A DNA stretch of 64,000 nucleotides from Micromonospora sp. RHAY321 (GCF_023896955.1 NZ_JAMHIW010000008.1:1-64000); one strand, 5' to 3'; positions 41,352-50,005 are shown, counted from the first letter of the stretch. Notes: generated by a model not told the origin, from the sequence alone. Translations and numbers: made by a program.

Positions 41352-42506
41352 TTAGTCGATCTTGGCGAGGTGCGCGGTGTCGTTGACCGTGCGCACCGCG
41401 ACGCCGCCGTCGGGCCACAGGTCGAGCACCGAGATGCCGGCCGCGTCCAGGAAGAGCCGGTGCAGGAAAGCGTCACCGGCGGCGAGCGCGTCGCGCAGCA
41501 CCAGCTTGATCGGCGAGACGTGCGAGACGACCACCACGGTCTCACCGGGGTACGCCGTGAGCAGCCCGGCGATGACCCGCTGGCAGCGCTCGGCGACGTG
41601 GGTGAACGACTCGCCACCCGGCGGGGCGATCCGGGGCGACGCGAGCCAGGCGTCCATCTCCCCCGGCCACTGCGCGCGCACCTCGGCGAACGTCCGCCCC
41701 TCCCAGTCACCGAAGTCGCACTCGATCAGGTCGTCCTCGGTGCGGACCGGCACGTCGCCGAGCGCCCCGGCGATCGCCGCCGCGGTCTGCGTACACCGGG
41801 ACAGCGGTGAGCTGAGCACGGCCGCGACGGACGGGGCCAGCGCGGCCACCCGGGCGGCGGTGGCCTGGGCCTGGGCCCGGCCGCGCTCGGAGAGGGGCAC
41901 GTCACCGCGCCCGGAGTAGCGGCGCTGCTCGGTGTACGGGGTCTCGCCGTGCCGGACCAGGATCAGCCGGCTGGCGGTGAAGCTCGGTCGCGGCTCCCAG
42001 GACGCCGGCGCGGTCGCCGGGTCGCTGCCGACGATCGGGGCGGTGGCGGGCGTCGCCGCGGCGGGTCGGACGGCGGCGGGCGTCGGGGGCCGGCCGGCGG
42101 CGGCATCCATGGCGGCGTTGGCCAGCGCGTCGGCGTGCCGGTTCTGCTCACGCGGGATCCAGGTGAACCGGACCGCGGCGAACCGACCCACCAGCCCGGC
42201 CGCCTGGGCGGCGAGCGGTCGCAGACCGGGATGCTTGATCTGCCACCGGCCGCACATCTGCTCGACCACCAGCTTGGAGTCCATCCGGACGTCCACCTCG
42301 GCGACACCCAGCTCGGCGGCGGCCGCCAGCCCGGCGATCAGCCCCTGGTACTCGGCGACGTTGTTGGTCGCCGTACCGAGCGAGTCGGAGCGCTCGGCGA
42401 GCACCTCGCCGGTCTCCGGGTCACGTACCACCGCGCCGTAGCCGGCCGGGCCGGGGTTGCCCCGGGACCCGCCGTCGGCCTCGACGACGACCACGCGCGG
42501 CGCCAC
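41352..42506 (-). CDS. Bifunctional RNase HI / histidine phosphatase
   Basis: A 384-residue fusion protein. The N-terminal RNase HI domain (residues 1-130) shows VEADGGSRGNPGPAGYG with catalytic Asp11, TATNNVAEYQGLIAGL with the glutamate, and VRMDSKLVVEQM with the second aspartate. A Pro/Ala-rich linker leads to a phosphoglycerate-mutase-type phosphatase domain with His186 in LVRHGETPYTEQRRYSGRGD and a second histidine in VVVVSHVSPIKLV. The same fusion is known from mycobacteria (Rv2228c) and Streptomyces and is annotated as RNase H plus a CobC-like phosphatase. It is the last gene of a three-gene operon with a 3-bp gap from the zinc-ribbon gene. Confidence 0.95.
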   Translation of the reverse strand: MAPRVVVVEADGGSRGNPGPAGYGAVVRDPETGEVLAERSDSLGTATNNVAEYQGLIAGLAAAAELGVAEVDVRMDSKLVVEQMCGRWQIKHPGLRPLAAQAAGLVGRFAAVRFTWIPREQNRHADALANAAMDAAAGRPPTPAAVRPAAATPATAPIVGSDPATAPASWEPRPSFTASRLILVRHGETPYTEQRRYSGRGDVPLSERGRAQAQATAARVAALAPSVAAVLSSPLSRCTQTAAAIAGALGDVPVRTEDDLIECDFGDWEGRTFAEVRAQWPGEMDAWLASPRIAPPGGESFTHVAERCQRVIAGLLTAYPGETVVVVSHVSPIKLVLRDALAAGDAFLHRLFLDAAGISVLDLWPDGGVAVRTVNDTAHLAKID

Positions 42507-42509
42507 GAC

Positions 42510-43247
42510 CTACAGGCCCGACTCGTTGGTACGGACCATGATCCGTCGGCAGTCCTCGCAGCGGATCACGTCGTCCGGGGCGGCCTTGCGGATCCGGGCC
42601 AGGTCGGCCCCGGAGAGCTCCAACCGGCAGCCGCCGCACCGGCCGGCGGTGAGCAGCGCGGCACCCAGACCCGTGTCCTGGCGGATCTTCTCGTAGAGGG
42701 TGACCAGCTCGGCCGGGAGGTCGGCGGCGAGCGGCTGACGGGCTCCCCGCTTGAACTCCTCCTCCTTGGCGATCTCGGCCAGCGCGTCGTCCCGGCGCTG
42801 CTCGGTGGCGGCCCGCTTCTCCCGGGTGTCGGCCAGCCGCTGCTCCACGCCGTCCAGCACGCTCTGCGCGGTCTCCCGCTGCTCCATCAGCTCCAGCTCG
42901 GCGTCCTCCAGGTCGCCCTGGCGCCGGTTCAGCGAGACCAGCTCGTGCTGGAGTGCCTCCAGCTCCCGGGCCGGGCCGGTGCCGGCGGCCAGCCGGTTCT
43001 GGTCCTTCTCCTTGCGGGCCCGGACCTGCTCGACGTCCTTCTCCAGGCGGGCGATGTCCCGGTCCAGGTCGTCGACCGCCACCTGGGCACGGACCCGCTC
43101 GTCCTCCAGCGACGACAGCTCCCGGGCCAGCGCCTCCAGCTCGGCCCGCTCGGGCAGGGAACGCCGGCGGTGGGCGAGCTGGGCGAGGTTGGTGTCGATC
43201 GCCTGGAGGTCGAGCAGGCGGCGCTGCACCTGGGGGTCAGCCTTCAC
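42510..43247 (-). CDS. Coiled-coil protein with C4 zinc ribbon
   Basis: A 245-residue protein. A long coiled coil (residues about 20-180, heptad-like ELEALARELSSLEDERVRAQ and onward) is followed by a C-terminal zinc ribbon with CGGCRLELSGADL and RCEDCRRIMVR. This is the conserved actinobacterial C4-type zinc-ribbon family, orthologous in position to Rv2229c, found also in other bacteria. It may bind nucleic acid or a partner protein; the function is unproven. The GTG start at 43247 overlaps the preceding Nif3-like gene by 11 bp and has GGAG 7 nt upstream, so the order Nif3, zinc ribbon, RNase H forms one operon. Confidence 0.93.
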   Translation of the reverse strand: MKADPQVQRRLLDLQAIDTNLAQLAHRRRSLPERAELEALARELSSLEDERVRAQVAVDDLDRDIARLEKDVEQVRARKEKDQNRLAAGTGPARELEALQHELVSLNRRQGDLEDAELELMEQRETAQSVLDGVEQRLADTREKRAATEQRRDDALAEIAKEEEFKRGARQPLAADLPAELVTLYEKIRQDTGLGAALLTAGRCGGCRLELSGADLARIRKAAPDDVIRCEDCRRIMVRTNESGL

Positions 43248-44109
43248 GGTCGGGCTCCTTGTCGTCCACAACGGGTGCGGCGGCGTGTACGGTCCACGGG
43301 TCGGTGTCCAGGTCGGACACCAGCGTCTCGACGCCCGGCGCCTCCCGCAGGAGGGCTGCCAGATCGTCCAGCCACGGTCGTTCGGTCGCCCAGTGGGCGG
43401 CGTCGATCAGGGCGGGCCCATCGGCGGCGAGGTGCTCGCTTGCCGGGTGGTGCCGCAGGTCGGCGGTGAGGAACGCGTCCACCCCGGCGGCGGTCGCGGC
43501 GCCGAGGAAGCTGTCCCCCGACCCTCCGCTGACGGCGAGGGTACGAACCATACGCCCGGGATCCCCCGCGGCGCGAACTCCCCAGGACGTGACGGGGAGC
43601 ACGGCGGCGGCGTGCCGGGTCAGCTCGGCGAGGGTCATCGGGCGGGGCAGCTCACCGATGCGGCCGATGCCCCGGTCGTCGCCGTACGCGGGCGAGGAGG
43701 GCGCGGGCCGGTGCAGCGGGCGCAGGCCGGTGAGCCCGAACCGGGCGGCGAGGGCGTCGGAGACCCCCGGGGACGCCACGTCGGCGTTGGTGTGCGCCAC
43801 GTAGAGCGCCACCCCGGCCCGGATGAGTTGGTGGACGATCCGCCCCTTGAACGTCGTCGGGGCGACCGAGGAGACCCCGCGCAGCAGCAGCGGGTGATGC
43901 GCAACGATCATGTCGGCGTCAGCCGCCAGCGCCTCGGCGACCGTCTCCGGCACCACGTCGACCACGCAGAGCACCCGGCGGACCGGGGCGGCCGGCTCGC
44001 CGAGCACCAGGCCCACCCGGTCCCACTCCTCCGCCCAGACCGGCGGGTAGCGCCGTTCCAGCTCGGCCACCACGTCGGTCACCGTGGGGGTGGATGCGCA
44101 TACGCTCAC
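43237..44109 (-). CDS. Nif3-like dinuclear metal center protein
   Basis: A 290-residue protein of the Nif3/DUF34 family. Metal ligands are visible in MIVAHHPLLLRG (HH), NADVASPGVSDALAARFGL (aspartate) and near the C-terminus in DLRHHPASEHLAADGPALID with a later AAHWATE. The family makes toroidal hexamers and is suggested to act on GTP or a metal cofactor; YqfO- and Rv2230c-like relatives sit in the same operon in mycobacteria. The GTG start has TAAGCT (44123-44118) ending 8 nt upstream, so the operon message is nearly leaderless. No ribosome-binding site is seen. Confidence 0.94.
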   Translation of the reverse strand: MSVCASTPTVTDVVAELERRYPPVWAEEWDRVGLVLGEPAAPVRRVLCVVDVVPETVAEALAADADMIVAHHPLLLRGVSSVAPTTFKGRIVHQLIRAGVALYVAHTNADVASPGVSDALAARFGLTGLRPLHRPAPSSPAYGDDRGIGRIGELPRPMTLAELTRHAAAVLPVTSWGVRAAGDPGRMVRTLAVSGGSGDSFLGAATAAGVDAFLTADLRHHPASEHLAADGPALIDAAHWATERPWLDDLAALLREAPGVETLVSDLDTDPWTVHAAAPVVDDKEPDREG

Positions 44110-44202
44110 GGCGGGCCAGCTTACCGGCGCGGGAGCCGTCGAGCGGCGACGCCCGGCCCGGCCGCGCCGGTCAGGTGGCGCGGCGGGCGGGCGATCCGAC
44201 CG

Positions 44203-44775
44203 CTAGGCGGCGCTCCAGGAGGCGGCGCGCAGCGTGGCCAGCGGCATCGGCCAGGGGAACGAGTGCAGGTGCTGCTCGCCGGTTCCCGGCGGGTGCAGGG
44301 CGACCACGTGGTCACCGAAGAGCACCGTGACACCCCACTCGCTCAACCGGGCGATGCCGGCCCGGAACGCCGGGTGGGCGGCCATCGCGGCGTTGGTGTA
44401 CGGCACCGCCACGATCGGAAGCCCCTTGCCCTGCGCCTCGACCAGCAGCCCGAGCGCCAGGGTGTCGGCGATCCCGGCCGCCCACTTGTTCACCGTGTTC
44501 ACGGTGGCCGGGCAGACGATCATGGCGTCGGCGGGCGGCAGCACGTCCGGGTCACCCGGGTTCTTGTAGTGCGTCCGCACCGGGTGGCCGGTCTGTCGGG
44601 CCAGGGCGGGCTTGTCGACGAACTTGGCGCCGTCCGGTGTGACGACCACGCAGACCTCCCACCCGTCCTGCTGGGCCAGGTCGACCAGGCGCCCGACGTG
44701 CCGGGCCAGCGGCGAACCGCAGGCGATGACATAGAGCACCTCACGGTGCCCGCTGATGTGTTGCGGACCGGTCAT
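44203..44775 (-). CDS. Flavoprotein of the HFCD / phosphopantothenoylcysteine-decarboxylase-like family
   Basis: A 190-residue Rossmann-like flavoprotein. VLYVIACGSPLARHVGRLVD binds the FMN phosphate, VVVTPDGAKFVDKPALARQTG and the region PPADAMIVCPATVNTVNKWAAGIADTLAL line the isoalloxazine, as in the HFCD family, whose members decarboxylate peptidyl cysteines or phosphopantothenoylcysteine. The catalytic histidine of true decarboxylases is not clearly placed, so this may be a flavin-binding sensor or a different lyase. The gene starts 16 bp after the XRE-TPR regulator gene, with GCGGAG 8 nt upstream of the ATG, and the two are surely co-transcribed. Confidence 0.87.
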   Translation of the reverse strand: MTGPQHISGHREVLYVIACGSPLARHVGRLVDLAQQDGWEVCVVVTPDGAKFVDKPALARQTGHPVRTHYKNPGDPDVLPPADAMIVCPATVNTVNKWAAGIADTLALGLLVEAQGKGLPIVAVPYTNAAMAAHPAFRAGIARLSEWGVTVLFGDHVVALHPPGTGEQHLHSFPWPMPLATLRAASWSAA

Positions 44776-44791
44776 CAGACCGGCTCCGCGC

Positions 44792-46021
44792 TCATACCCC
44801 TACTCCCATGTGCTCAGCCAACTCCGCTACCGGAGAAGGCGGCGCACCACGTGTGCGACGCAGGATGTCCGACATCACCTCGTGGGCGATCGGCCGGCAG
44901 CGGATCTCGGACGGGGCGAGCCGGTCGCCGCGCAGCAGCATCTCGCCGGCGTTCGCCACGTCACCGATCTGAGCGAAGCCACGGGCGATGTCGAGCAGGT
45001 GGTGCGCGCGACGCTCGGGCAGCAACGCGTTGAAGGAGGGCTCCACGATGCGCAGCTGGTGCACCTCCACGGCCCTCCCCCCGTCGCCCAGCTCCACCGC
45101 GGCGGCGGCCCGGTGCAGCTCGACGTTGGTCGGGCCGAACGAGGTCCAGTAGTGGTTCTGGTCGCCGCCGAGCAGGGTGGCGGCCTCCTCGGCGCCGTTG
45201 ATCAGGTCGTCGACGGTGGCCGAGTCACCGATCCGGGAAGCGGCCATCGCGCCCTGGAGCAGCAGCATGCCGTAGACGGAGAGCCGGGCCGGGGTGGCGT
45301 CGTTTCCGCCCCCGGGTGCGAGCCGGTTGGCGATGGTGACGTTCAGCTCCAGTGCCGGACGGGCCCGACCCATCGCGACCAGGGCGTTGCAGACGCGAGT
45401 GGTGGCGATGCCGGCCAGCAGCGGGTCGTCGGCCCGCTGGGCCACCGCCATCGACCGGTCCGCGGCCAGCCAGGCCAGCTCGCACTCGCCGAGCTTGCGC
45501 AGCACCGAGGAGGCGATCTGGTAGACCTGCCCGAGCAGGTGAGCGGCCTCCGGGGCCTGCTCACCGGCGTAGCCGGCGTCGGCCGCCTGGGCGTCGCGCA
45601 GCAGCTTCGGCAGCGCGCGGGTGAGCATTCCGTAGCGGCCGTACTGGTAGGTGAGCCAGGCGTGGTTGACGGCCTTGCGCATGTCGTCCAGCGGCGGCGG
45701 GTACGGCGCGGCGTCGAAGTACGCGCTCATCGAGTCGTACCGCTCCAGCGCCGCCCGGATCTCCTGCACCTCGACCTGGTCGATGCAGTTCAGCGCGTCG
45801 GTGCGCCGCTCCGGGTCCTTGCCCATCAGCAGCTGCACGTCCACCTGGAGGATGTCGGCGATCTCGTAGAGGACCGAGAACTTGTCCAACCGACGGACGC
45901 CCCGCTCGACCTTGTCCACCCAGCTCTTCGACTTGCCCAACCGGTCCGCGAAGACCTGCTGCGACATCTTGCGTCGCCCCCGCCAGTAGGCCACTCGCCG
46001 CCCTATGGGTAGCTCGTCCAT
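44792..46021 (-). CDS. XRE-family regulator with TPR-like C-terminal domain
   Basis: A 409-residue protein. Residues about 6-65 carry the helix-turn-helix (MSQQVFADRLGKSKSWVDKV and ERGVRRLDKFSVLYEIADIL). The rest is alpha-helical with repeats such as YDSMSAYFDAAPYPP, LTYQYGRYGML and AAHLLGQVYQIASSVLRKLG, typical of TPR-like ligand or peptide sensors in large actinobacterial XRE proteins. ATG 46021 was chosen by resemblance to known family starts (MDELPIGRRVAYWRGRRKMS); a purine-rich tract with GGAGG precedes it. A start at 46096 would add a basic extension. A palindrome upstream is a candidate operator. Confidence 0.88.
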   Translation of the reverse strand: MDELPIGRRVAYWRGRRKMSQQVFADRLGKSKSWVDKVERGVRRLDKFSVLYEIADILQVDVQLLMGKDPERRTDALNCIDQVEVQEIRAALERYDSMSAYFDAAPYPPPLDDMRKAVNHAWLTYQYGRYGMLTRALPKLLRDAQAADAGYAGEQAPEAAHLLGQVYQIASSVLRKLGECELAWLAADRSMAVAQRADDPLLAGIATTRVCNALVAMGRARPALELNVTIANRLAPGGGNDATPARLSVYGMLLLQGAMAASRIGDSATVDDLINGAEEAATLLGGDQNHYWTSFGPTNVELHRAAAAVELGDGGRAVEVHQLRIVEPSFNALLPERRAHHLLDIARGFAQIGDVANAGEMLLRGDRLAPSEIRCRPIAHEVMSDILRRTRGAPPSPVAELAEHMGVGV

Positions 46022-46157
46022 CTCCCCATCCCTCCCCCTGCCGCCCCGGCCCATCGGGCCGGAACGATGTCCGCGGGCGCGGCGATACTCGTTCATCTTC
46101 AGGTTTTCGCTGGTCGCACAGCCAGTGCGTCAGCCGTACAGCCAGTCCTCGTACTTT

Positions 46158-46174
46158 TCGTGCAAGTTGCACGA
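46158..46174. promoter_or_regulatory. 17-bp palindrome between divergent XRE and prim-pol-like genes
   Basis: TCGTGCAAGTTGCACGA is a perfect inverted repeat around a central G. Each arm holds TTGCAC on one strand, which could serve as a -35 (on plus, AACGAT at 46191-46196 lies 18 bp away as a -10). It is a strong candidate operator of the XRE regulator. The sequence is 137 bp from the XRE start and 97 bp from the plus-strand gene. Confidence 0.6.
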
Positions 46175-46270
46175 GCCGTTCGTCAACCTCAACGATCGTG
46201 GGTTACGGCAGTGACGGTGCTCGACATGCGACCTGGCGTTCGCCGGGCCCGACGATGGGAGATGGCACAC

Positions 46271-46942
46271 ATGTGGGGGAACGTCGGACCGCGCGTCGCC
46301 GAACTGTCGCCGTTGGAACGAGTGCGGCTCCGCCGGGTCGCCGTGCGGTACGCCGCACACGGCTGGGAGGTCACCCCGGGCGCCTGCCTGGCCCGCAGCC
46401 GGTTCGTCTGCGGCCGGGCCGGCTGCCCCACCGTGGGCTGCCATCCCGCCCTGGAGAACTGGGAGCTGGCCGCCAGCGCCGACCCGGCCCGGGTGGCCAC
46501 CTGGTGGCGGAGCCGCCCACACGGCGTGCTGCTGCCCACCGGCCGGTCCTTCGACGTGCTGGAGGTGCCCGCCCACCTCGGCCGGCACGTGCTCGACGCG
46601 GTGCAGACCCACCCGGCCGGCACCGGCGTACGCGGGCCGGTGCTGGCCACCCCCACCGGGCGGTGGATGTTCCTGGTGCGCCCGGGCGATCCGCTCCGGC
46701 CGGAGTTGGAGCACTGCTTCCACGTCGTCCGGCACGGGCCGGGATCGTGGATCCCCGCGCCGCCCACCCGGCTGCCGGAGGGGCCGGTCCGCTGGGCGGT
46801 CGCCCCGGAACAGGCCCGCTGGCAACTTCCGGATTCCTACCTCGTGCAGAACACCCTGATCGAGGCGCTGCGCGCCACCGGCGTGACGCTCGCCCCCGAG
46901 CTGCTCCCCGGTCACCTGCCGCTGCCCCGGCGGGGCATGTGA
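46271..46942 (+). CDS. Prim-pol-like (bifunctional DNA primase/polymerase N-terminal) domain protein
   Basis: A 223-residue protein with the fold of the prim-pol N-terminal domain: VAVRYAAHGWEVTPGACLAR, a zinc-like CGRAGCPTVGCHPALENWEL segment, HGVLLPTGRSFDVLEVPAHL and ATPTGRWMFLVRPGD. In full primase-polymerases acidic residues bind the metal; here the expected aspartate pair is not clearly preserved, so a catalytic role is doubtful. Stand-alone relatives are frequent in Streptomyces and Micromonospora and some are regulators or accessory proteins. ATG 46271 was chosen because GGGAGA lies 8 nt upstream. It is divergent from the XRE-flavoprotein operon. Confidence 0.72.
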   Translation: MWGNVGPRVAELSPLERVRLRRVAVRYAAHGWEVTPGACLARSRFVCGRAGCPTVGCHPALENWELAASADPARVATWWRSRPHGVLLPTGRSFDVLEVPAHLGRHVLDAVQTHPAGTGVRGPVLATPTGRWMFLVRPGDPLRPELEHCFHVVRHGPGSWIPAPPTRLPEGPVRWAVAPEQARWQLPDSYLVQNTLIEALRATGVTLAPELLPGHLPLPRRGM

Positions 46943-47047
46943 ACCGGCCGCGCCGGGCGATTCGATCCGCTCGCCGACAGCGTCGCCGGGGCGTCGGTGC
47001 TCGTTGACAGGGGGACGGCGCGAACGCGCGCCACGAACGGGGGAACG

Positions 47048-47209
47048 ATGTCCACCGACGACAGAGCGCCTCATCCCGGCGGCACGGAGCCGCCCCGGCG
47101 CAGCCACCGACGGCACCGGTGGGCCGGCACCCGCCCGTCCGGCTCCCGACCCGGCCGTCCCCGCCCGACGGGCTCCCGTCCCGCCGGCACCCACCGCCCG
47201 CTCCGCTAG
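47048..47209 (+). CDS. Possible short Arg/Pro-rich protein
   Basis: A 53-codon frame with GGGGGA 3-4 nt before the ATG. The product is Arg, Pro, His, Gly and Thr-rich without recognisable fold and its stop overlaps the stop of the apbE gene on the other strand. Such composition is easily produced by GC-rich sequence, so the frame may be chance. TTGACA at 47004-47009 has no -10 partner. Confidence 0.25.
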   Translation: MSTDDRAPHPGGTEPPRRSHRRHRWAGTRPSGSRPGRPRPTGSRPAGTHRPLR

Positions 47210-47976
47210 TCCGTCAGGGGCAGGCTGGTGGACAGGAACTGGCGGGCGTCGTCGGTGATGACGGCGTGGGTGTGGTCGGGGAGGCGGTCCAGCCAGCCGA
47301 TCCCGGCGGCCCCCATGGCCAGGGCCGCGGTGGCGTAGGCGTCGGACACCCCGAGGTCGGTCCCGACCACGGTCACCGAGCGCAGTCCCCCGGCCGGCGC
47401 CCCCCGGCGCGGGTCGAGCACGTGCCGACCCCGCTCGTACACCCCGGACGTGGCCACGGCCAGGTCGGTCCCGGCGACCACCAGGCAGGTCGCCATCGGG
47501 TCCCACGGGTGCCGGATGCCGATCCGCCACGGCTCGCCCGACGGGGAGAAGCCCCGCACCCGCACGTCACCGCCGGCGTTCACGCAGTGGTTCGCCGCGC
47601 CGGCGGCGAGGAGCCGGTCCGAGGCGACCTGCGCCGCCCAGCCCTTCACGAACCCGGACGGGTCGAGCCGGCCGGTGGCGTACGCGTCGAAGAAACCGTC
47701 CGTGGCGCCCCACAGGTCGGCGCAGGCCTCCAGCACGAACCGCAGGTCCGCCGACGCCTCGGAGAGCAGCACCTCGCCCCGGTCGAAGCGGCTCACCTCG
47801 CTGTCGGCCCGGTACGTGCTGAACCGCGCGTCCACCTCGCGCATCCAGGCGAAGACCTGGTCGGCCAGCTCACGCAGGCGCTCCGGCGGCAGGTCGTCGG
47901 CGAGGTCCAGGGTGATGGCCGTACCCATGATCTGCTCGACCCGGCACAGCCCGGGTCGGGTCATCGCCGCCGGCAC
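47206..47976 (-). CDS. apbE: FAD:protein FMN transferase
   Basis: A 256-residue ApbE-fold enzyme that attaches FMN covalently to threonine in exported flavoproteins. VEQIMGTAITLDLAD starts the fold; the conserved FSTYRADSEVSRFDRGE, NAGGDVRVRG-like HCVNAGGDVRVRGFSPSGE, ATSGVYERGRHVLDPR and VVGTDLGVSDAYATAALAMG (metal aspartate) are visible. No lipobox or signal peptide is present, unlike many ApbE proteins. Its substrate is almost surely the FMN-binding protein encoded one base upstream. GTG 47976 is used here; ATG 47964 is an alternative. Confidence 0.92.
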   Translation of the reverse strand: MPAAMTRPGLCRVEQIMGTAITLDLADDLPPERLRELADQVFAWMREVDARFSTYRADSEVSRFDRGEVLLSEASADLRFVLEACADLWGATDGFFDAYATGRLDPSGFVKGWAAQVASDRLLAAGAANHCVNAGGDVRVRGFSPSGEPWRIGIRHPWDPMATCLVVAGTDLAVATSGVYERGRHVLDPRRGAPAGGLRSVTVVGTDLGVSDAYATAALAMGAAGIGWLDRLPDHTHAVITDDARQFLSTSLPLTD

Positions 47977-47977
47977 G

Positions 47978-48574
47978 TCAGAACGCCTGCTCGATCGCGC
48001 CCCGCAGCGACTGCTTGTAGGAGTTGCTGGTCTCGGTGGCGCCGGAGACGGTGTTGAGGTTCGCGCTCTGCTTCTGCACCACCTCGCCGCCGGTGCCGTT
48101 GTACCTGTCCCGGACGTCGCCGCTGTGGATGTCGGACTCGCCTCCGCTGGGCAGCGACAGCGCGACGGCCTCGACGATCCGGTTGCCGGAGACGACGATC
48201 TGCACCTGCACGTACCCGTACTCGTTGTCCACGCCCGGACCGGTGACCCGGCGGGTGGTCGGCTGGGGCGCCTTGGTGGTGGTCCGCGGTGCGGTGGGGG
48301 CCTTCGCGGTGGTGCGGGTGCCGGACGGGCGGGCCGTGCTCCTGCTCGGCTTCGGCGACGACGGCGCGCCGGCGCTCACCGACGACTTCGGTGTCGTGCC
48401 GGCCGGGCCGGCGTCCGGAGCGGCGCTCGGGTCGACGCCCTGCGGGGTGGGACTGACCGGCTGGGCGGCCGGCAGGTCCTGGGCGACCTGAGAGGTCCCC
48501 GGTGAGCCCTTGAGCACCACCAGCGCGGTGGTGCTGGCGGCCAGACCGGTGATCGCGAGGAACGCGCGACGCAT
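47978..48574 (-). CDS. FMN-binding domain protein, likely covalently flavinylated
   Basis: A 198-residue precursor. An N-terminal membrane anchor (FLAITGLAASTTALVVL) is followed by a long Ser/Thr/Pro-rich linker and a C-terminal FMN_bind domain (residues about 115-198) with GYVQVQIVVSGNRIVEAVAL and the flavinylation motif NTVSGATETSNSY. Thr180 is the predicted acceptor of FMN. The protein would carry electrons on the outside of the membrane. It lies between apbE and the flavocytochrome gene on the same strand, an arrangement known for extracytosolic flavin-based electron transfer. GAAGGG lies 6 nt before the ATG. Confidence 0.92.
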   Translation of the reverse strand: MRRAFLAITGLAASTTALVVLKGSPGTSQVAQDLPAAQPVSPTPQGVDPSAAPDAGPAGTTPKSSVSAGAPSSPKPSRSTARPSGTRTTAKAPTAPRTTTKAPQPTTRRVTGPGVDNEYGYVQVQIVVSGNRIVEAVALSLPSGGESDIHSGDVRDRYNGTGGEVVQKQSANLNTVSGATETSNSYKQSLRGAIEQAF

Positions 48575-48586
48575 GGATTGCCCTTC

Positions 48587-50005
48587 CTACAACTCGAAGG
48601 TGGCCAGGTGGATCTGCCGGCGAGGCACGCCGGCCCGGCGCAGCGCGCGCACCGACTGCTCGACCAGCCCGGGCGGCCCGCACAGGTAGACGTCGCGGTG
48701 GGTCATGTCGGGCACGAGCTGGAGCAGACCGTCGGGGCTCATCAGTTGGCGGGGGCCGGGGTCGTCGCGGGAGCCGATGACGTACCAGATCGAGGTGTCC
48801 CGCGCCTGGGCCAGCCAGTCCAGCTCACGGCTGAGCAGGACGTCGGCCGGGGTACGGGCGCGGTAGATCAGCGCGGCGCCCGGCGGCAGCTCCTCCAGCA
48901 TGGCGCGGATCGGGGTGATGCCGCTGCCGCCGGCGATCAACAGCGCCCGGTCACGCAGCCGGTGCGCGGCGGTGAACGTCCCCGACGGACCCTGCGCCCA
49001 GACCCGGGTGCCGGGATCCAGGTCGCGCAGGTCGGCGGTGTGCGCGCCGACCACCTTCACGGTGAGGCGCAGCCAGCGGCCGTTGGCCGCGGCGGAGACG
49101 GAGAACGGGTGCGACTGCCACCAGCAGCCCCGGGTGAGGAAGCGCCAGCGGAAGTGCTGCCCGCCGAGCATCTCCAGCCGGTCCAGCCGTTCCCCGGTGA
49201 GATAGATGGAGATGGTGTCCGGGCTCTCCGCGACCACGTCGGCGACCCGCAGCCGGTGCCGCAGGTTGAACGCCAGCGGCGCGATCACCCGGCCCCAGAG
49301 CAGGGCGGCGACCACCAGCAGGTAGAGGGCGATCCACCCGGTGCGTACCGGGCCGGGCTTGTACAGCTGTGCGCCGTGGCTGAACTGGTGCCCGAAACCG
49401 AGCAGCAGCACCAGGTAGCTCGACCGGTGCAGCAGGTGCCACAGCTCGTAGGGCAGCGCCCGCCGGATCGCCCGCACGCTGCTGAACCCGACCAGCATCA
49501 TGATGCCGGTCGCGACGAACGCCGAGAGCATGTCCTCGTAGTCGCCGAGCAGCGTGCCGACCTCGGCGAGGACGGAGTGGTTACGCAGGTCCGCGTAACC
49601 GACCAGGATCAGCGACAGGTGCGCCAGCACGGCGACCAGCAGGGTCGCCCCGACGTCGCGGTGCCAGCGGCCCAGTTGCTCGCCGCCGATCCACCGCTCC
49701 AGCACCGGAAGCCGGCTCATCATCAGCACCTGCACCAGCAGCAGGTAACCGGCGACCAGACCGGTGATCCGGCCGGCGGCGGTCACGGTGGCCGCCGTGG
49801 TCCTGAGGGAGCCCGCGGGGGTGCCCAGCCACCACGGCAGCACGCTGGCGAGCAGGCCGACCAGGAGCAGCGCGGCCAGCAGCCGCCGGCCGCCGGGTCC
49901 GCGTCGGGCCGGGATCTGCGGGGGTACGGGTTCAGCCGTCCGGCCGCCGTGCCGGGACGTGGTCCCGGTACGGCGGCCGGCGGCGTGGGTGTGCGAGTGC
50001 GTCAC
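48587..50005 (-). CDS. Ferric-reductase-like flavocytochrome with FAD/NAD(P)H domain
   Basis: A 472-residue protein. The N-terminal half has about six membrane helices with histidines at positions suited to bind two hemes (GRWHRDVGATLLVAVLAHLS, PYELWHLLHRSSYLVLLLGF and GHQFSHG). The C-terminal half is a ferredoxin-reductase-type module: FAD motif GQHFRWRFLTRGCWWQSHPF with SVS, and NAD(P)H motifs IAGGSGITPIRAML and YLCGPPGLVEQSVRAL. It would pass electrons from NAD(P)H across the membrane. The GTG start overlaps the DUF1501 stop (GTGA). Context with FMN-binding protein and ApbE suggests electrons go to the exported flavoprotein. Confidence 0.92.
   Translation of the reverse strand: MTHSHTHAAGRRTGTTSRHGGRTAEPVPPQIPARRGPGGRRLLAALLLVGLLASVLPWWLGTPAGSLRTTAATVTAAGRITGLVAGYLLLVQVLMMSRLPVLERWIGGEQLGRWHRDVGATLLVAVLAHLSLILVGYADLRNHSVLAEVGTLLGDYEDMLSAFVATGIMMLVGFSSVRAIRRALPYELWHLLHRSSYLVLLLGFGHQFSHGAQLYKPGPVRTGWIALYLLVVAALLWGRVIAPLAFNLRHRLRVADVVAESPDTISIYLTGERLDRLEMLGGQHFRWRFLTRGCWWQSHPFSVSAAANGRWLRLTVKVVGAHTADLRDLDPGTRVWAQGPSGTFTAAHRLRDRALLIAGGSGITPIRAMLEELPPGAALIYRARTPADVLLSRELDWLAQARDTSIWYVIGSRDDPGPRQLMSPDGLLQLVPDMTHRDVYLCGPPGLVEQSVRALRRAGVPRRQIHLATFEL

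Noticed and set aside
46997..47258. Several short plus-strand frames before apbE
   Set aside because: Only the frame at 47048 has a plausible ribosome-binding site, and even that is listed with low confidence; the others lack any start signal.
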